The notes under the pieces: generated by a model
The model's input: the letters and a program-made list of their open reading frames with translations, nothing else
What the model was told of the DNA's origin: nothing
The model's database searches: none
Part shown: in pieces, positions 25,499 to 33,982 of the stretch
Layout: every line of letters begins with the position of its first letter
How positions within the stretch are numbered: the first letter of the stretch is position 1
Made by a program: the position numbers and the translations under genes
Source: Leptospira limi
Lineage (GTDB): Bacteria; Spirochaetota; Leptospiria; Leptospirales; Leptospiraceae
Assembly (NCBI RefSeq): GCF_026151395.1
Contig: NZ_JAMQPV010000001.1
Span: forward strand, 1,722,501-1,786,500
Length of the DNA: 64,000 nt
Direction of reading: 5' to 3'

Positions 25499-26617
25499 TT
25501 GCCTACCATCCTTATTTCCTTATCAATCGCAGTTTTATTTTCTATTTCATTTGTACAATGTAAGGCGTTTGGAAAAGACCCAGAGGGCCCCCATAAGGAA
25601 TTGATTCAAAAATCAACCCATTACGATCACTCACGAGAACAGTTTGTAAATCGACGACCAGATGTACTGGAGAAAATGAGAGAGGGTCAAAACTTCTTTT
25701 CACTTTTTGTTAAGTTTATGTTTGGTGGAGACAAATACCAGAAACCTTCTGTAAAATTACCTGAAGAAAAACCTGACTTTCAGGAATTTTTAAAACCTGA
25801 CGAAAGTATCAAATTTATATGGTTTGGTCATTCTACATTCCTTGTGAACATTGAAGGTACCATTTTACTTTTTGATCCAGTTTTTTCTGGGTCGGCAGCT
25901 CCTTTTGCCATTATGGTCAAACGATTCCAAGATGCTGTTGTGAAGTTAGAAGAATTGCCAAAAATCGATTATATCATAATCTCACACGACCACTATGACC
26001 ATTTGGATATGGAAACGATTGAATTCTTTAAAACCAAAGAAACTCGTTTTCTCACCCCACTGGGTGTTACTTCTCACTTAAAAGAATGGGGAATCCCAGA
26101 AGATCGATTCACCGAACTTGATTGGTGGGGAAAGTTTACCATAGGAAACATTCAAATTGTTTGTACACCTGCACAACATTTTTCCGGAAGGAGAGGGATG
26201 AATGGGAACCAAACCCTTTGGTCTTCTTGGACAGTGATTGGTGAAAAGGAACGGTTTTATTTTAGTGGAGATTCTGGATACGACATCCACTTCAAACAAA
26301 TTGGTGATACCTTTGGTCCATTTGATTTAACCTTCATTGAAAATGGACAATACAATCCTATGTGGGAAGCAGTTCATGTTTTACCGGAACAAACTGCGAA
26401 AGCTCATTTAGATTTAAAAGGAAAACGATTAGTGCCTGTACATTGGGGGATGTTTAATTTATCCCTTCATAGTTGGTATGAACCAGCTGAAAACATTGAA
26501 AGAGAATCAAAAAAGCATAACATTGATTTGATGACTCCAAAATTTGGACAATTGGTAAAATTAAAGGAACCAAATCTTCTGGAACGGTGGTGGAAAAAAT
26601 ACATAGAAACCGATTGA
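25499..26617 (+). CDS. Lipoprotein metallo-beta-lactamase-fold hydrolase, NAPE-PLD/RomA-like
   Basis: About 372 residues. I choose TTG 25499, preceded by GGAG eight bases upstream, because it yields a clean lipoprotein signal (MPTILISLSIAVLFSISFVQC, lipobox Cys21). The open frame extends to TTG 25436, right after the previous stop. The catalytic domain begins IKFIWFGHSTFLVNIEG and carries IIISHDHYDHLD (HxHxDH near residue 161), PAQHFSGR, FSGDSGYD and PVHWGMF. These are marks of the YhfI/RomA/NAPE-phospholipase D branch, whose characterised mammalian member cleaves N-acyl-phosphatidylethanolamine. A membrane-lipid substrate is therefore possible but unproven. It is the second MBL lipoprotein within 5 kb. 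Confidence 0.8.
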   Translation: MPTILISLSIAVLFSISFVQCKAFGKDPEGPHKELIQKSTHYDHSREQFVNRRPDVLEKMREGQNFFSLFVKFMFGGDKYQKPSVKLPEEKPDFQEFLKPDESIKFIWFGHSTFLVNIEGTILLFDPVFSGSAAPFAIMVKRFQDAVVKLEELPKIDYIIISHDHYDHLDMETIEFFKTKETRFLTPLGVTSHLKEWGIPEDRFTELDWWGKFTIGNIQIVCTPAQHFSGRRGMNGNQTLWSSWTVIGEKERFYFSGDSGYDIHFKQIGDTFGPFDLTFIENGQYNPMWEAVHVLPEQTAKAHLDLKGKRLVPVHWGMFNLSLHSWYEPAENIERESKKHNIDLMTPKFGQLVKLKEPNLLERWWKKYIETD

Positions 26618-26627
26618 GTTTCTTTGT

Positions 26628-26658
26628 CCAACAATCCAATTAAGAGTTGGATTGTTGG
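26628..26658. terminator. Bidirectional-type terminator hairpin
   Basis: CCAACAATCCAA (26628-26639) and TTGGATTGTTGG (26647-26658) form a perfect 12-bp stem with a 7-base loop. It lies between the convergent MBL lipoprotein and AHSA1-like genes. The plus side continues GGTTCATCTTGATTT, moderately T-rich. Confidence 0.7.
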
Positions 26659-26710
26659 GGTTCATCTTGATTTAAGAATTGTTAGTTGGAAATGAAACAG
26701 GAATCAAATT

Positions 26711-27124
26711 TTAATTGGATTCAACATAGTGTTTGAAATTATTTAGGATCGATTGCCATCCATCTCTCTGCATTTCTATTGGATTTTCACTCTCAGCATC
26801 AAAAACAACAATCACTTCCGTATTTGGAGATTTGTCCAAAAATTGAACTTTAACCTTTCGTCCGTCAGGCATTGTGTATGACAAAGATTGAAAATCTTTC
26901 ACTTCATCGAAAATAGCTTCAAAATCGAATCCAAAACTTCCATCTTTTGCTTCCATTCTTGCAAAATACTTTCCACCTGCGATTAAGTCCACTTTTGCAG
27001 CAGGACAATGCCAAGAGGGATCTGCAAAATTCCATGATGTGATGTGAGTTGAGTTTGTATAATATTCCCAAACTTTTTTTCGATCGGAAGTAATGATCGC
27101 GTTAATTGTAATTTCTGTAGGCAT
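26711..27124 (-). CDS. SRPBCC/AHSA1-like domain protein
   Basis: A 137-residue single-domain cytosolic protein. The sequence follows the AHSA1/START-like pattern from end to end: an opening strand ITINAIITSDRKKVWEYYTNSTH, then SWHCPAAKVDLIAGGKYFARM, then DFEAIFDEV, and a closing helix DGWQSILNNFKHYVE. This fold forms a hydrophobic cavity for small ligands. Bacterial members are often co-encoded with ArsR regulators, but none is present here. Size matches the usual 130-150 residues. The ligand is unknown. It is convergent with the MBL lipoprotein gene and divergent from the Ig-like lipoprotein gene. Confidence 0.8.
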   Translation of the reverse strand: MPTEITINAIITSDRKKVWEYYTNSTHITSWNFADPSWHCPAAKVDLIAGGKYFARMEAKDGSFGFDFEAIFDEVKDFQSLSYTMPDGRKVKVQFLDKSPNTEVIVVFDAESENPIEMQRDGWQSILNNFKHYVESN

Positions 27125-27235
27125 AAGGGAAAATGGATTCAGTTTGTAACTCCTGAGTCAATGAAATTTTCCCATCTTTTTTGAAACCAGCCGATCGAAA
27201 AATTTACCCCATTGTGTTACAAGGTGGTACAACAA

Positions 27236-28114
27236 ATGGGGAAAAAAATCTATAACAATCGTTATGCAAAAATTATCGTGATGATTTCATTCGTTTTCGT
27301 TTTGCTTAATTGTTCCGACAATTCGAATACAAATTTTTCTAGTTGGATGGAAGGAATCCTACTTGTTGTCAAAGTTCCACAAGTTGAAACACCGAATGAA
27401 CCAGACAAGCCAACATTAGAGAATGAATTTGAGATCCACTCCATCACTCCCGATGTACTTTTGGAAAATACTAACTTTGTGATCACAGGAAAAAATCTAC
27501 ACTTGTTATCACCGAATGAATTATGGGGAGAAGGTGGAGAAAAGTATGTTTCCTTTACAAACACTTCTGATGATGAAATTAAGGCCCAAGTGAAACGGTG
27601 TTCCAAGCCCATTTTAGAAGTTCTTTTTGTTATCCCTTCGAAAGGAAAAGAAAATCGATTTTTACCATGTCTCGGTTCGTTTTATTATTCCTTCCGTTCT
27701 TACTTTTTGGAAACCAACCAAGAGATCGTAAATTTTGAACCAAGGGAATTGAATCCTTCCTTACAAGGGTTAGTAAATCTGGGAGAAATTGTTTTTGGAA
27801 TTGAACCTGAGCTTCCGAGTGGAATCTCTTTCGATACCAAGACGGGAATTGTTACAGGAATCCCAACGAGTTCTACCAATCAACTGTTTCAACCATTTCA
27901 AGTGACAGCTTCATTAAAAACGAATCCAAAACTCAAAATCCATTCTGATTTCCAACTCATTGTTCTAACGAGTGAAGAAAAAAACAACCGAACCTGTCGT
28001 GAGATCTCTGCTACGTCAACTTGTAAGGGCCCATCACCTCATGTTTGCTCCAATAGTGACAAATGTTTTATGAGTAAACTAGCTTGTGTATCAGACACAG
28101 AGTGTGGGCTTTAA
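27236..28114 (+). CDS. Lipoprotein with putative Ig (He_PIG) domain and Cys-rich tail
   Basis: About 292 residues. ATG 27236 is chosen because AAGGTGG lies eight bases upstream; a TTG at 27212 also opens the frame. The signal (AKIIVMISFVFVLLNC) ends in a lipobox. Residues about 65-160 resemble an IPT/TIG-type strand domain (ITPDVLLENTNFVITGKNL). Residues about 165-245 contain LPSGISFDTKTGIVTGIPT, the signature of the putative Ig domain seen in bacterial surface proteins. The C-terminal 40 residues hold six Cys (TCREIS, TCKGP, VCSN, KCFM, ACVSD, ECGL). A surface-exposed structural or binding role is likely. The next gene starts 67 bases after its stop. Confidence 0.75.
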   Translation: MGKKIYNNRYAKIIVMISFVFVLLNCSDNSNTNFSSWMEGILLVVKVPQVETPNEPDKPTLENEFEIHSITPDVLLENTNFVITGKNLHLLSPNELWGEGGEKYVSFTNTSDDEIKAQVKRCSKPILEVLFVIPSKGKENRFLPCLGSFYYSFRSYFLETNQEIVNFEPRELNPSLQGLVNLGEIVFGIEPELPSGISFDTKTGIVTGIPTSSTNQLFQPFQVTASLKTNPKLKIHSDFQLIVLTSEEKNNRTCREISATSTCKGPSPHVCSNSDKCFMSKLACVSDTECGL

Positions 28115-28181
28115 AAAAAGGAAAACCTCTATTTACAAATCAAAACCAATCCGAAATGATGTGAAAGTCAGGTGGTCACCA

Positions 28182-28808
28182 TTGAAATATTCACATCTAT
28201 TTTTTGTTAGTTTTTTAACTCTTATTTTCCCTCTCCTTGCCATTGATGAAAGTAAAGAACCAAATGTTCAATATACACTCCAAATCAATGGAAAGGACTA
28301 TGATCTCATCGCTGATATTCCTAAAAAAGTAAATGGAAATTTCCAAAATTTGAATCTATTACTGAAAGCAGGTAAATGGAAAGAGTTTTCATATGGTGGA
28401 ATTCAGTTTTCCTATTTGGCTTCCTTTACTTGGGAAGCTGATATCCAATCCGATATTGATAAAAGTTGGGTTTTGTCTGGTAATGATTTCAAAATCATGT
28501 ATTTTGTTTTGTCCGAGGCGATCACAATCGAAGATTATACTAACGCATTTGCCGATCGTATGGGAAAAGAAAATACACAAATCTTTGATGTAGAAGATCG
28601 TTTTGGAAATCAGACCTACTTAGGAAAAAAATTATTTGTGAAAATATCTGGTGTGGATCTTGTTTATGAAATATATCTAATCCCAACAAAACAAGGAACA
28701 AGGATCTTAACTTTACAAGATGCACCAGAAAGTACAGACAAATCGAGTCAGGAAAAAATCCAAATGATGGAACAAATTCGAAAACAGTTTACCATTCTCA
28801 AACAATAG
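28182..28808 (+). CDS. Exported protein of unknown function
   Basis: About 208 residues. The long open frame starts inside the previous gene, but TTG 28182 has AGGTGG six bases upstream and gives a good signal peptide (MKYSHLFFVSFLTLIFPLLA). The mature protein begins IDESKEPNVQYTLQINGKDYD and is a mixed alpha/beta soluble domain, with LNLLLKAGKWKEFSYGGIQF and FGNQTYLGKKLFVKISG as recognisable segments. No cysteines or catalytic motifs stand out, and no family is recognised. Location is probably periplasmic. It may be co-expressed with the Ig-like lipoprotein. Confidence 0.65.
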   Translation: MKYSHLFFVSFLTLIFPLLAIDESKEPNVQYTLQINGKDYDLIADIPKKVNGNFQNLNLLLKAGKWKEFSYGGIQFSYLASFTWEADIQSDIDKSWVLSGNDFKIMYFVLSEAITIEDYTNAFADRMGKENTQIFDVEDRFGNQTYLGKKLFVKISGVDLVYEIYLIPTKQGTRILTLQDAPESTDKSSQEKIQMMEQIRKQFTILKQ

Positions 28809-28827
28809 AGGACCAACTTCGTATTTT

Positions 28828-28857
28828 TTTACCTATTTGATTCGACAAGTAGGTAAA
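28828..28857 (+). promoter_or_regulatory. Hairpin masking the ribosome-binding site of the 28860 gene
   Basis: TTTACCTATTTG (28828-28839) pairs with CAAGTAGGTAAA (28846-28857) over 12 positions, with one T-G wobble and a 6-base loop. The right arm contains the only SD-like sequence (AGGT 28851-28854), five bases before ATG 28860. A T-run precedes rather than follows the stem, so a terminator is unlikely. Opening of the helix would be needed for initiation, as in RNA thermometers or protein-controlled leaders. Confidence 0.5.
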
Positions 28858-28859
28858 GT

Positions 28860-29393
28860 ATGCGTAAGTTTTGTTTAATCCATCTCTGTTTATTACTGTT
28901 TGTTTTCCAATGTTCTTCACAAGAAGACAAAGACCTCATTCCTGGAACTAAAATCACAGGTGATCCACTCGGTGATGTTTTGGTATTTCTTGCATTATCC
29001 AATCCACCATGCCAATTTTTAACAAGTGAAAATGCGGGAGTAACCTTCGTTTTACGAGAAGGGCAAACATCTATTTGTAGTCTACAACTTGTGAATGGTA
29101 CCCTTCAGGCAGAAAAATCGGGAAAATACCAGGTCCAATCAATTGCTGGTAAACAGACTTTATCTTCTTCCAAGTGTAATTCCCTTTCATTTGATTTTCA
29201 TGTAAAATTGAAAGAGGGAAGCACTGAACTTTTTTCATCTCAAAATCCCACACCGAGTGAAATCAATTTCGAAGCGGGAAAACAATACCAAATTATGGCT
29301 TCTGGACTTGTTGATCCTGATTTGTACCAGTGCCAAGGGCGACCTGTTTCCTCAGCGGTTACAGCTTACCGCATCCAATTCCAAAAACTATAA
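28860..29393 (+). CDS. Putative lipoprotein, start controlled by a hairpin
   Basis: A 177-residue exported protein. The signal MRKFCLIHLCLLLFVFQC ends in a lipobox (Cys18), followed by acidic SSQEDKDL. The mature domain is beta-rich with four further Cys (PPCQF, ICSLQ, KCNSL, QCQGR) that could form two disulphides. Strand-like segments such as GKYQVQSIAGKQTLSS and AGKQYQIMASGLVDPD suggest a carbohydrate-binding-like sandwich, but no family is recognised. Its SD lies inside the 12-bp hairpin at 28828-28857, so translation may be regulated. It lies 51 bases after the preceding gene. Confidence 0.65.
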   Translation: MRKFCLIHLCLLLFVFQCSSQEDKDLIPGTKITGDPLGDVLVFLALSNPPCQFLTSENAGVTFVLREGQTSICSLQLVNGTLQAEKSGKYQVQSIAGKQTLSSSKCNSLSFDFHVKLKEGSTELFSSQNPTPSEINFEAGKQYQIMASGLVDPDLYQCQGRPVSSAVTAYRIQFQKL

Positions 29394-29457
29394 TTTCCTT
29401 TTGTTTCCCTTCATTCCAAATCCATAACCAAATAAAGAGAATTGAATCATTACTTTA

Positions 29458-29509
29458 GGTAGTATCCGCAAATGCGGATAACTACCATCGCTTTCCCTCC
29501 GTTAGGAGG
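29458..29509 (+). promoter_or_regulatory. Two-hairpin leader with occluded Shine-Dalgarno
   Basis: Hairpin A: GGTAGTATCCGCA (29458-29470) pairs with TGCGGATA-A-CTACC (29473-29486), 13 bp with one bulge and only AA in the loop. Hairpin B: CCTCC (29496-29500) pairs with GGAGG (29505-29509) around GTTA, hiding the strong SD of the lipoprotein gene starting at 29523. The combination looks like a riboregulated leader. Confidence 0.45.
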
Positions 29510-29522
29510 TTATACTTTCTAT

Positions 29523-29963
29523 ATGCGGTGGCTCTTTTTGATTTTCCTAAGTTTCATTTCTTGTACCAGTTTTGACCGTATGGTATTTTTAGGCATCGTT
29601 GATGATTCGGTAAGAGAAAAGAGAAACGACTACCTTCGCCGGCAAGTTGCTTTAGGTTACAATTCGGAATGTTTGGTCCTGCCAAGTGAATCGATTCCAT
29701 TTTCGAGAATGGAACCTTGTCCTGTTGGTGATTTCAGAAGTGTCGATTATGATCGATTGATCAAAGTAGAAGGTCGTCTCCATGTATGGTATGTTCCAAG
29801 TTATGTATTAGAAGGACATTCCAATTTAGAGTTTTACCAAGACGTCACACTTGGACGAGGTCCATTCCATAACCGATCATTAAAGGAAAATATCCTCCGA
29901 CAATCCATGTCTCAAAGCCAAAATCAAAATCGAAAGATTCCTACCTTACAATATTCGAAATGA
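29523..29963 (+). CDS. Putative lipoprotein, first of a paralogous pair
   Basis: About 146 residues. ATG 29523 is preferred over ATG 29472 because the latter lies inside a stable hairpin, while AGGAGG precedes 29523 (13-base spacing). It also gives a compact lipoprotein signal (MRWLFLIFLSFISC). The mature part contains ALGYNSECLVL, then SRMEPCPVGDFRS, a two-Cys signature shared with the next gene. The C-terminus is Gln/Ser-rich and low in complexity. No known family is recognised. The pair likely arose by duplication and acts at the same membrane. It ends 16 bases before the next start. Confidence 0.65.
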   Translation: MRWLFLIFLSFISCTSFDRMVFLGIVDDSVREKRNDYLRRQVALGYNSECLVLPSESIPFSRMEPCPVGDFRSVDYDRLIKVEGRLHVWYVPSYVLEGHSNLEFYQDVTLGRGPFHNRSLKENILRQSMSQSQNQNRKIPTLQYSK

Positions 29964-29979
29964 ATGAAGGGGCATTCAA

Positions 29980-30462
29980 ATGACTCAATATTGGATTCTA
30001 TTTTTCACTTTTGCCTTTTGTATCGATTGTACGGGTCGGCAAACGAACCATGAGTATACAACTTTGGATGAACCTGCGATCCCCATCAAAGTAAGTTCAG
30101 TAGGCTTTGCAAAAAAGTATGGTTACAATTCCGAATGTTTGGTTTTGATGGAAGGGCCTGTGCCAAGCCGATTGGAACCATGTGTTGTTGGTGATGTGCG
30201 GTCCGCATCCATGATGTATAAAGAAACGGAAGTGACCGTCTCGGGTGAAACTGCACAATTTGAATGGCAAATGACAGGGATGGTGTATTCACCTTTTGTA
30301 AACGAAACCTACTACCAAAATGAGATTTTATACAGAGGTTCCTTTTTTCGAAAATCAGACTTCCGGAATTATAGACAATCTTCATATCCGACCATTGTTC
30401 CTTATTTGACAAGGCCTTCCTACCAATACCCAAGGCATGGATATTACCATTACGGTAGATAA
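29980..30462 (+). CDS. Putative lipoprotein, second of the paralogous pair
   Basis: A 160-residue exported protein with signal MTQYWILFFTFAFCIDC (lipobox Cys17). It repeats the signature of its neighbour: KYGYNSECLVL, then PSRLEPCVVGDVRS, with equal spacing between the two Cys. After that the two diverge; this one has EFEWQMT-like strands and a Tyr/Arg/Pro-rich tail (RPSYQYPRHGYYHYGR), unusual for a bacterial protein. An SD-like AAGGGG lies 8 bases upstream of the ATG. No function is known. A disulphide between the two conserved cysteines is likely. Confidence 0.65.
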   Translation: MTQYWILFFTFAFCIDCTGRQTNHEYTTLDEPAIPIKVSSVGFAKKYGYNSECLVLMEGPVPSRLEPCVVGDVRSASMMYKETEVTVSGETAQFEWQMTGMVYSPFVNETYYQNEILYRGSFFRKSDFRNYRQSSYPTIVPYLTRPSYQYPRHGYYHYGR

Positions 30463-30543
30463 GGATTTACGATTGACGGTACCCAATCATCCATCCAAAC
30501 TTCTATTAGGAGATAGGACTCTATAAATTCTATCATTTCTCTA

Positions 30544-31602
30544 ATGAAACATTTTTTCATCATTCTTCTTTGTATTAGTTCACTTACCATTCCTCTGCTT
30601 GCAAAAGAGTCAAAAAAACTAAAGATTGGATTTGGTTCTTGTTTGCACCAAGAAAAGGAAAGCCCGATTTTAAAAACCATCCAAACAGAAAAATTGAACT
30701 ACTTGATCATGTTAGGTGATAACATTTATGCAGACCAATTATTTGCAAATGATAAAATTCCTGCGTATGAAAAACAATTCAATCGACCAGAATGGAAGGC
30801 CATTCAGAAAGACACCAAACTACTGTTTACTTGGGATGACCATGATTATGGGATCAATGATAGTGGTGCAGAATATAGTGATAAAATCAATTCCAGAAAT
30901 GTATTTTTAAAATACGTTTTGCCAATGATGCCAAAACAAATCTCTGTTGGCACAGAAAATAACGAAGGCATTTTCTATTCTTATTGGATACCCTTTCAGG
31001 GAAAAAAGATCCATATCATCATTCCCGATACGCGTTACTTTCGTTCTCCTTTAGAAAAGAGTTTTTATTCCTATTTGACTGGAAAAAGCCAATACAGTCC
31101 TTCTTCCGATACAACTCGAACCATTTTGGGAAAAGAGCAGTGGGAATGGCTTTTAAAAGAACTTTCAAAACCTTCTGATTTACTCATTTTTGTATCGAGT
31201 ATCCAAGTATTACCAACGGAACAACCATTTGAAAAATGGAATAATTTTCCACATGAGAGAGATAGGTTATTATTAGCCTTACAAAATGCGAATACCAAAG
31301 GCTTGTTACTTGTATCAGGGGATAGGCATATTGCCGAAATCCATGAATTCAAAATTCCAAACAAATCGTCTTTGATTGAAATCACATCCAGTTCACTCAA
31401 TTTGCCCCTTCCTTTTTTACCCTTGGAATATGATTCCGAATTGAAAATTGGCAGTGCATATAAAAATGAAAACTATGGAACCATTCAAATCTTTTTGAAA
31501 GATGGAAAGTTACATTGGTCGACATCCATCAAGGACTTAAATGGAAATTCTGTTTTAGAGCTTCATTCTAATTTGCCAACAAACCAGTATGAAAAAAAAT
31601 AG
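30544..31602 (+). CDS. PhoD-like metallophosphatase
   Basis: A 352-residue exported enzyme with a signal peptide (residues 1-19, ending IPLLAKES). The PhoD/alkaline-phosphatase-D pattern is clear: KIGFGSCLHQ near residue 28, MLGDNIYADQ near 57, FTWDDHDYGIND near 95, PDTRYFRS near 165 and LVSGDRHIAEI near 256. These supply the metal-binding Asp, Asn and His residues. Family members cleave phosphomono- or diesters such as teichoic acids, phospholipids or nucleotides outside the cytoplasm. The AGGAG at 30508 is too far from the ATG to act as its SD. A TetR-type regulator gene starts 17 bases downstream and may control it. Confidence 0.85.
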   Translation: MKHFFIILLCISSLTIPLLAKESKKLKIGFGSCLHQEKESPILKTIQTEKLNYLIMLGDNIYADQLFANDKIPAYEKQFNRPEWKAIQKDTKLLFTWDDHDYGINDSGAEYSDKINSRNVFLKYVLPMMPKQISVGTENNEGIFYSYWIPFQGKKIHIIIPDTRYFRSPLEKSFYSYLTGKSQYSPSSDTTRTILGKEQWEWLLKELSKPSDLLIFVSSIQVLPTEQPFEKWNNFPHERDRLLLALQNANTKGLLLVSGDRHIAEIHEFKIPNKSSLIEITSSSLNLPLPFLPLEYDSELKIGSAYKNENYGTIQIFLKDGKLHWSTSIKDLNGNSVLELHSNLPTNQYEKK

Positions 31603-31619
31603 AGAATGGAGTCATCATT

Positions 31620-32186
31620 TTGAAACCAAAAGATAAAATTTTAGAAAGTTCATTTGCTTTGTTCCGAGAGAAAGGATTCCAGGCCACAGGTATCGCAGAA
31701 ATTTTAGACAAGGCTGGTGCTTATAAAAAAACTCTATATGATCATTTTCGATCCAAGGATGACATTGGTTTTGAATACCTAAACTATTTGTCCGAACAAC
31801 AAAGGATTGTGATGTTAAAAGTGTTAGGGAAAGCAAACAACCTTTCTGACTTCATTGATAAATGGGTAAATTTTATTGTTCGTAATCAGAGGAATACCTC
31901 TAGAAAAGATTGTCCCATTGCACTGTTTTCCGGTGAAATTTCCCACCTGAACCAATTTGATTCTTATCGAAATCGTGCCATACAACATGTGTTAGAAACT
32001 GTTGAAATTTGTATCCTAAAGTTCGAACCGAGTTTACGTCCCGATCTTGTAAAATCCCTGAGTTATGAACTTTATATGAGTTATTTAGGTGGATTACGTT
32101 TGTACGCACTCACAAAAGATCGCAAGGTCATTGAAAGGATGAAATCACAAATGATCCATTCGGCACAAAGGTTGATCAAAGTTTAG
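31620..32186 (+). CDS. TetR-family transcriptional regulator
   Basis: A 188-residue DNA-binding regulator. The start is TTG 31620 with GGAG eight bases upstream. Residues 1-60 are the TetR helix-turn-helix: ILESSFALFREKGFQATGIAEILDKAGAYKKTLYDHFRSKDDI. The rest is the ligand-binding, dimerising helical domain, which contains KDCPIALFSGEIS, comparable to the GCLxxN-type motif in AefR/NemR-like members. Ligand and targets are unknown. It follows the PhoD-like gene by 17 bases, and its stop lies only seven bases from the convergent TPM gene stop, with no room for a terminator between them. Confidence 0.85.
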   Translation: MKPKDKILESSFALFREKGFQATGIAEILDKAGAYKKTLYDHFRSKDDIGFEYLNYLSEQQRIVMLKVLGKANNLSDFIDKWVNFIVRNQRNTSRKDCPIALFSGEISHLNQFDSYRNRAIQHVLETVEICILKFEPSLRPDLVKSLSYELYMSYLGGLRLYALTKDRKVIERMKSQMIHSAQRLIKV

Positions 32187-32193
32187 AGTTTGA

Positions 32194-33972
32194 TTACCAA
32201 CTTCCACTTGCACCACCACCACCTGACCTTCCTCCTCCACCAGAGTAGGAGGTACTAGAGGAACGGTAACTGGATCCTGATCCCGAACTTGAGCTAGAAC
32301 CGGAACTTGTAAAAAAGTCCCGAGTGCGGGAACTGACAGTGGTTGACCAACCGAGTTTCCGAAAGATAAAAATGAAGATCGTAGTTAAAATGGCTGAAAC
32401 CAACATTGAAAACATTACGTGTATGTTAGGCGAATTAGGTAAAAGATACATCTTTGTTCGAATGATGACACCGATCACATAAAAGAGTCCATAAAAGAAG
32501 ATAATTCCCTCACCCGAAACCAACCCAATCCATAGGAAAAAAAACATCAACATGAAGAACAATTGAAACACAAAATGTGGTTCCTTCATGATGATTTGTT
32601 TACTTGAGTTCGACGATGTCGTTTGAGATGAATTTTCATAATTAAAATCTTTTTGGTAACGAAGTGAATTGAGGTAAGTGTCAATTCCTTCCGCACCTCG
32701 AATGCAGATCCAATCAATGTCTGCACTTTTTAAGTCTGATGTGATCGCATTTGTGATCGTTTGCTCCAGTTCTGAAGTTTCAATGAGGAAACGATTGGAT
32801 CTATTTGTTGACTCAACCATCGAGTTTTGATCGGTATAAACCATGAATTTTTTATGATTTAAGGAAAAGAGTAAGGTGATTCCGGGTGACTTTCCAAAAG
32901 CCAATTGGTGGTATTTTTTTCCTTCTTCCGTTAAATCACTTTTTGTATCTAAAAAGAGAATTTGAATTCCAATCTTGTATTCTGTTTCTAACTTTCGAAT
33001 GGTTTCACCCGCCCTGTCAAAAGAGAATCGTTCTAAAGAATCGTAAGGATCATAGATTCCAGTGCCTTTTTCGATTTCGATTTTGTTATTATGACGGATA
33101 TGATCTAACAGTTCTAAAAATGCGCGGAATGTATAATTTGTAAAATCTCCTGTTCGGCTTTCATGGTATCGATTACGGAAGATACTCCTGATTTTGTTTT
33201 GGCTAAGGGACCAGTAAAAATCTGGGCTTGTTACAATTGTGCCTTTGTACTCATTTTTAGGTGAAGTGACAAAAATCACGGAACTTACATTTGGCGAAGA
33301 TTTTTGTCGTTGTAAGAGTAGGTGATTGGCTGCTCCCTCTAGAGCCAATTGGGATCCCAATGGAAGTACACAAAATTTAAAATCGATTGATCGAAATTGT
33401 TTTGTTTCCTTTATGAGGTACGGAATTGTATCAGAGTGTAATTCTGAATTGGTATCACTAAATGGGGTTGGACAGGATTCATTCGTTAACTTTGGTGATT
33501 GAGTCCGGAGTTGTTCTAAAATGGCAGTGACACCTGAGATCATCGCCATAGAAGGATTTTCAGCTTTCATATTGGGGATGATGATTTCATCAATAATACG
33601 TTTTGCAATTAAATCAGTAAGAATTGATTCTAGTCCATAACCAACTTCAATCCTTACTTTCTTTTCGTTTGGAGCAAGTAACAACAAAATTCCATTGTCT
33701 TTGTCTTTTTGCCCGAGTTTCCATTGTTCAAAAACAGCAACTGCCTCTTTTTCAATCGTACTTTCTTTTAAACTTTCTGTAATATAAACCACAACTTGAT
33801 TGGAAGTGATTTTTTCCTCTTCCAGTAAAATGGTTTCTAGTTTTGATTTGGTATCAATTGGCAAATATCCACTTGGATCAACCATGGGTCCTGTGAGTTC
33901 AGGATAAGAACCAAAAGGCATTTTACATGAAAGAATACTAACGAAAGTTAGAGTGAAAAATAGTTTTCTCAT
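32194..33972 (-). CDS. TPM-domain membrane-anchored protein (YgcG/Psb32 type)
   Basis: A 592-residue protein. An N-terminal lipoprotein-like signal (LFFTLTFVSILSC, Cys16) leads to a TPM domain at about residues 30-155: VDPSGYLPIDTKSKLETIL, NQVVVYITESL, DNGILLLLAPNEKKVRIEVGYGLE. A second, divergent TPM-like segment (GIQILFLDTKSDLTEEGKKYH) lies near residues 335-440. Three membrane helices cover about 465-545, and the C-terminus is Ser/Gly-rich ending RSGGGGASGSW, the usual TPM-protein tail. TPM proteins are linked to membrane protein quality control or phosphatase activity. The following paralogous context (DUF4349 lipoprotein, upstream) suggests an envelope role. Confidence 0.8.
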   Translation of the reverse strand: MRKLFFTLTFVSILSCKMPFGSYPELTGPMVDPSGYLPIDTKSKLETILLEEEKITSNQVVVYITESLKESTIEKEAVAVFEQWKLGQKDKDNGILLLLAPNEKKVRIEVGYGLESILTDLIAKRIIDEIIIPNMKAENPSMAMISGVTAILEQLRTQSPKLTNESCPTPFSDTNSELHSDTIPYLIKETKQFRSIDFKFCVLPLGSQLALEGAANHLLLQRQKSSPNVSSVIFVTSPKNEYKGTIVTSPDFYWSLSQNKIRSIFRNRYHESRTGDFTNYTFRAFLELLDHIRHNNKIEIEKGTGIYDPYDSLERFSFDRAGETIRKLETEYKIGIQILFLDTKSDLTEEGKKYHQLAFGKSPGITLLFSLNHKKFMVYTDQNSMVESTNRSNRFLIETSELEQTITNAITSDLKSADIDWICIRGAEGIDTYLNSLRYQKDFNYENSSQTTSSNSSKQIIMKEPHFVFQLFFMLMFFFLWIGLVSGEGIIFFYGLFYVIGVIIRTKMYLLPNSPNIHVMFSMLVSAILTTIFIFIFRKLGWSTTVSSRTRDFFTSSGSSSSSGSGSSYRSSSTSYSGGGGRSGGGGASGSW

Positions 33973-33982
33973 ACATTAAAAA

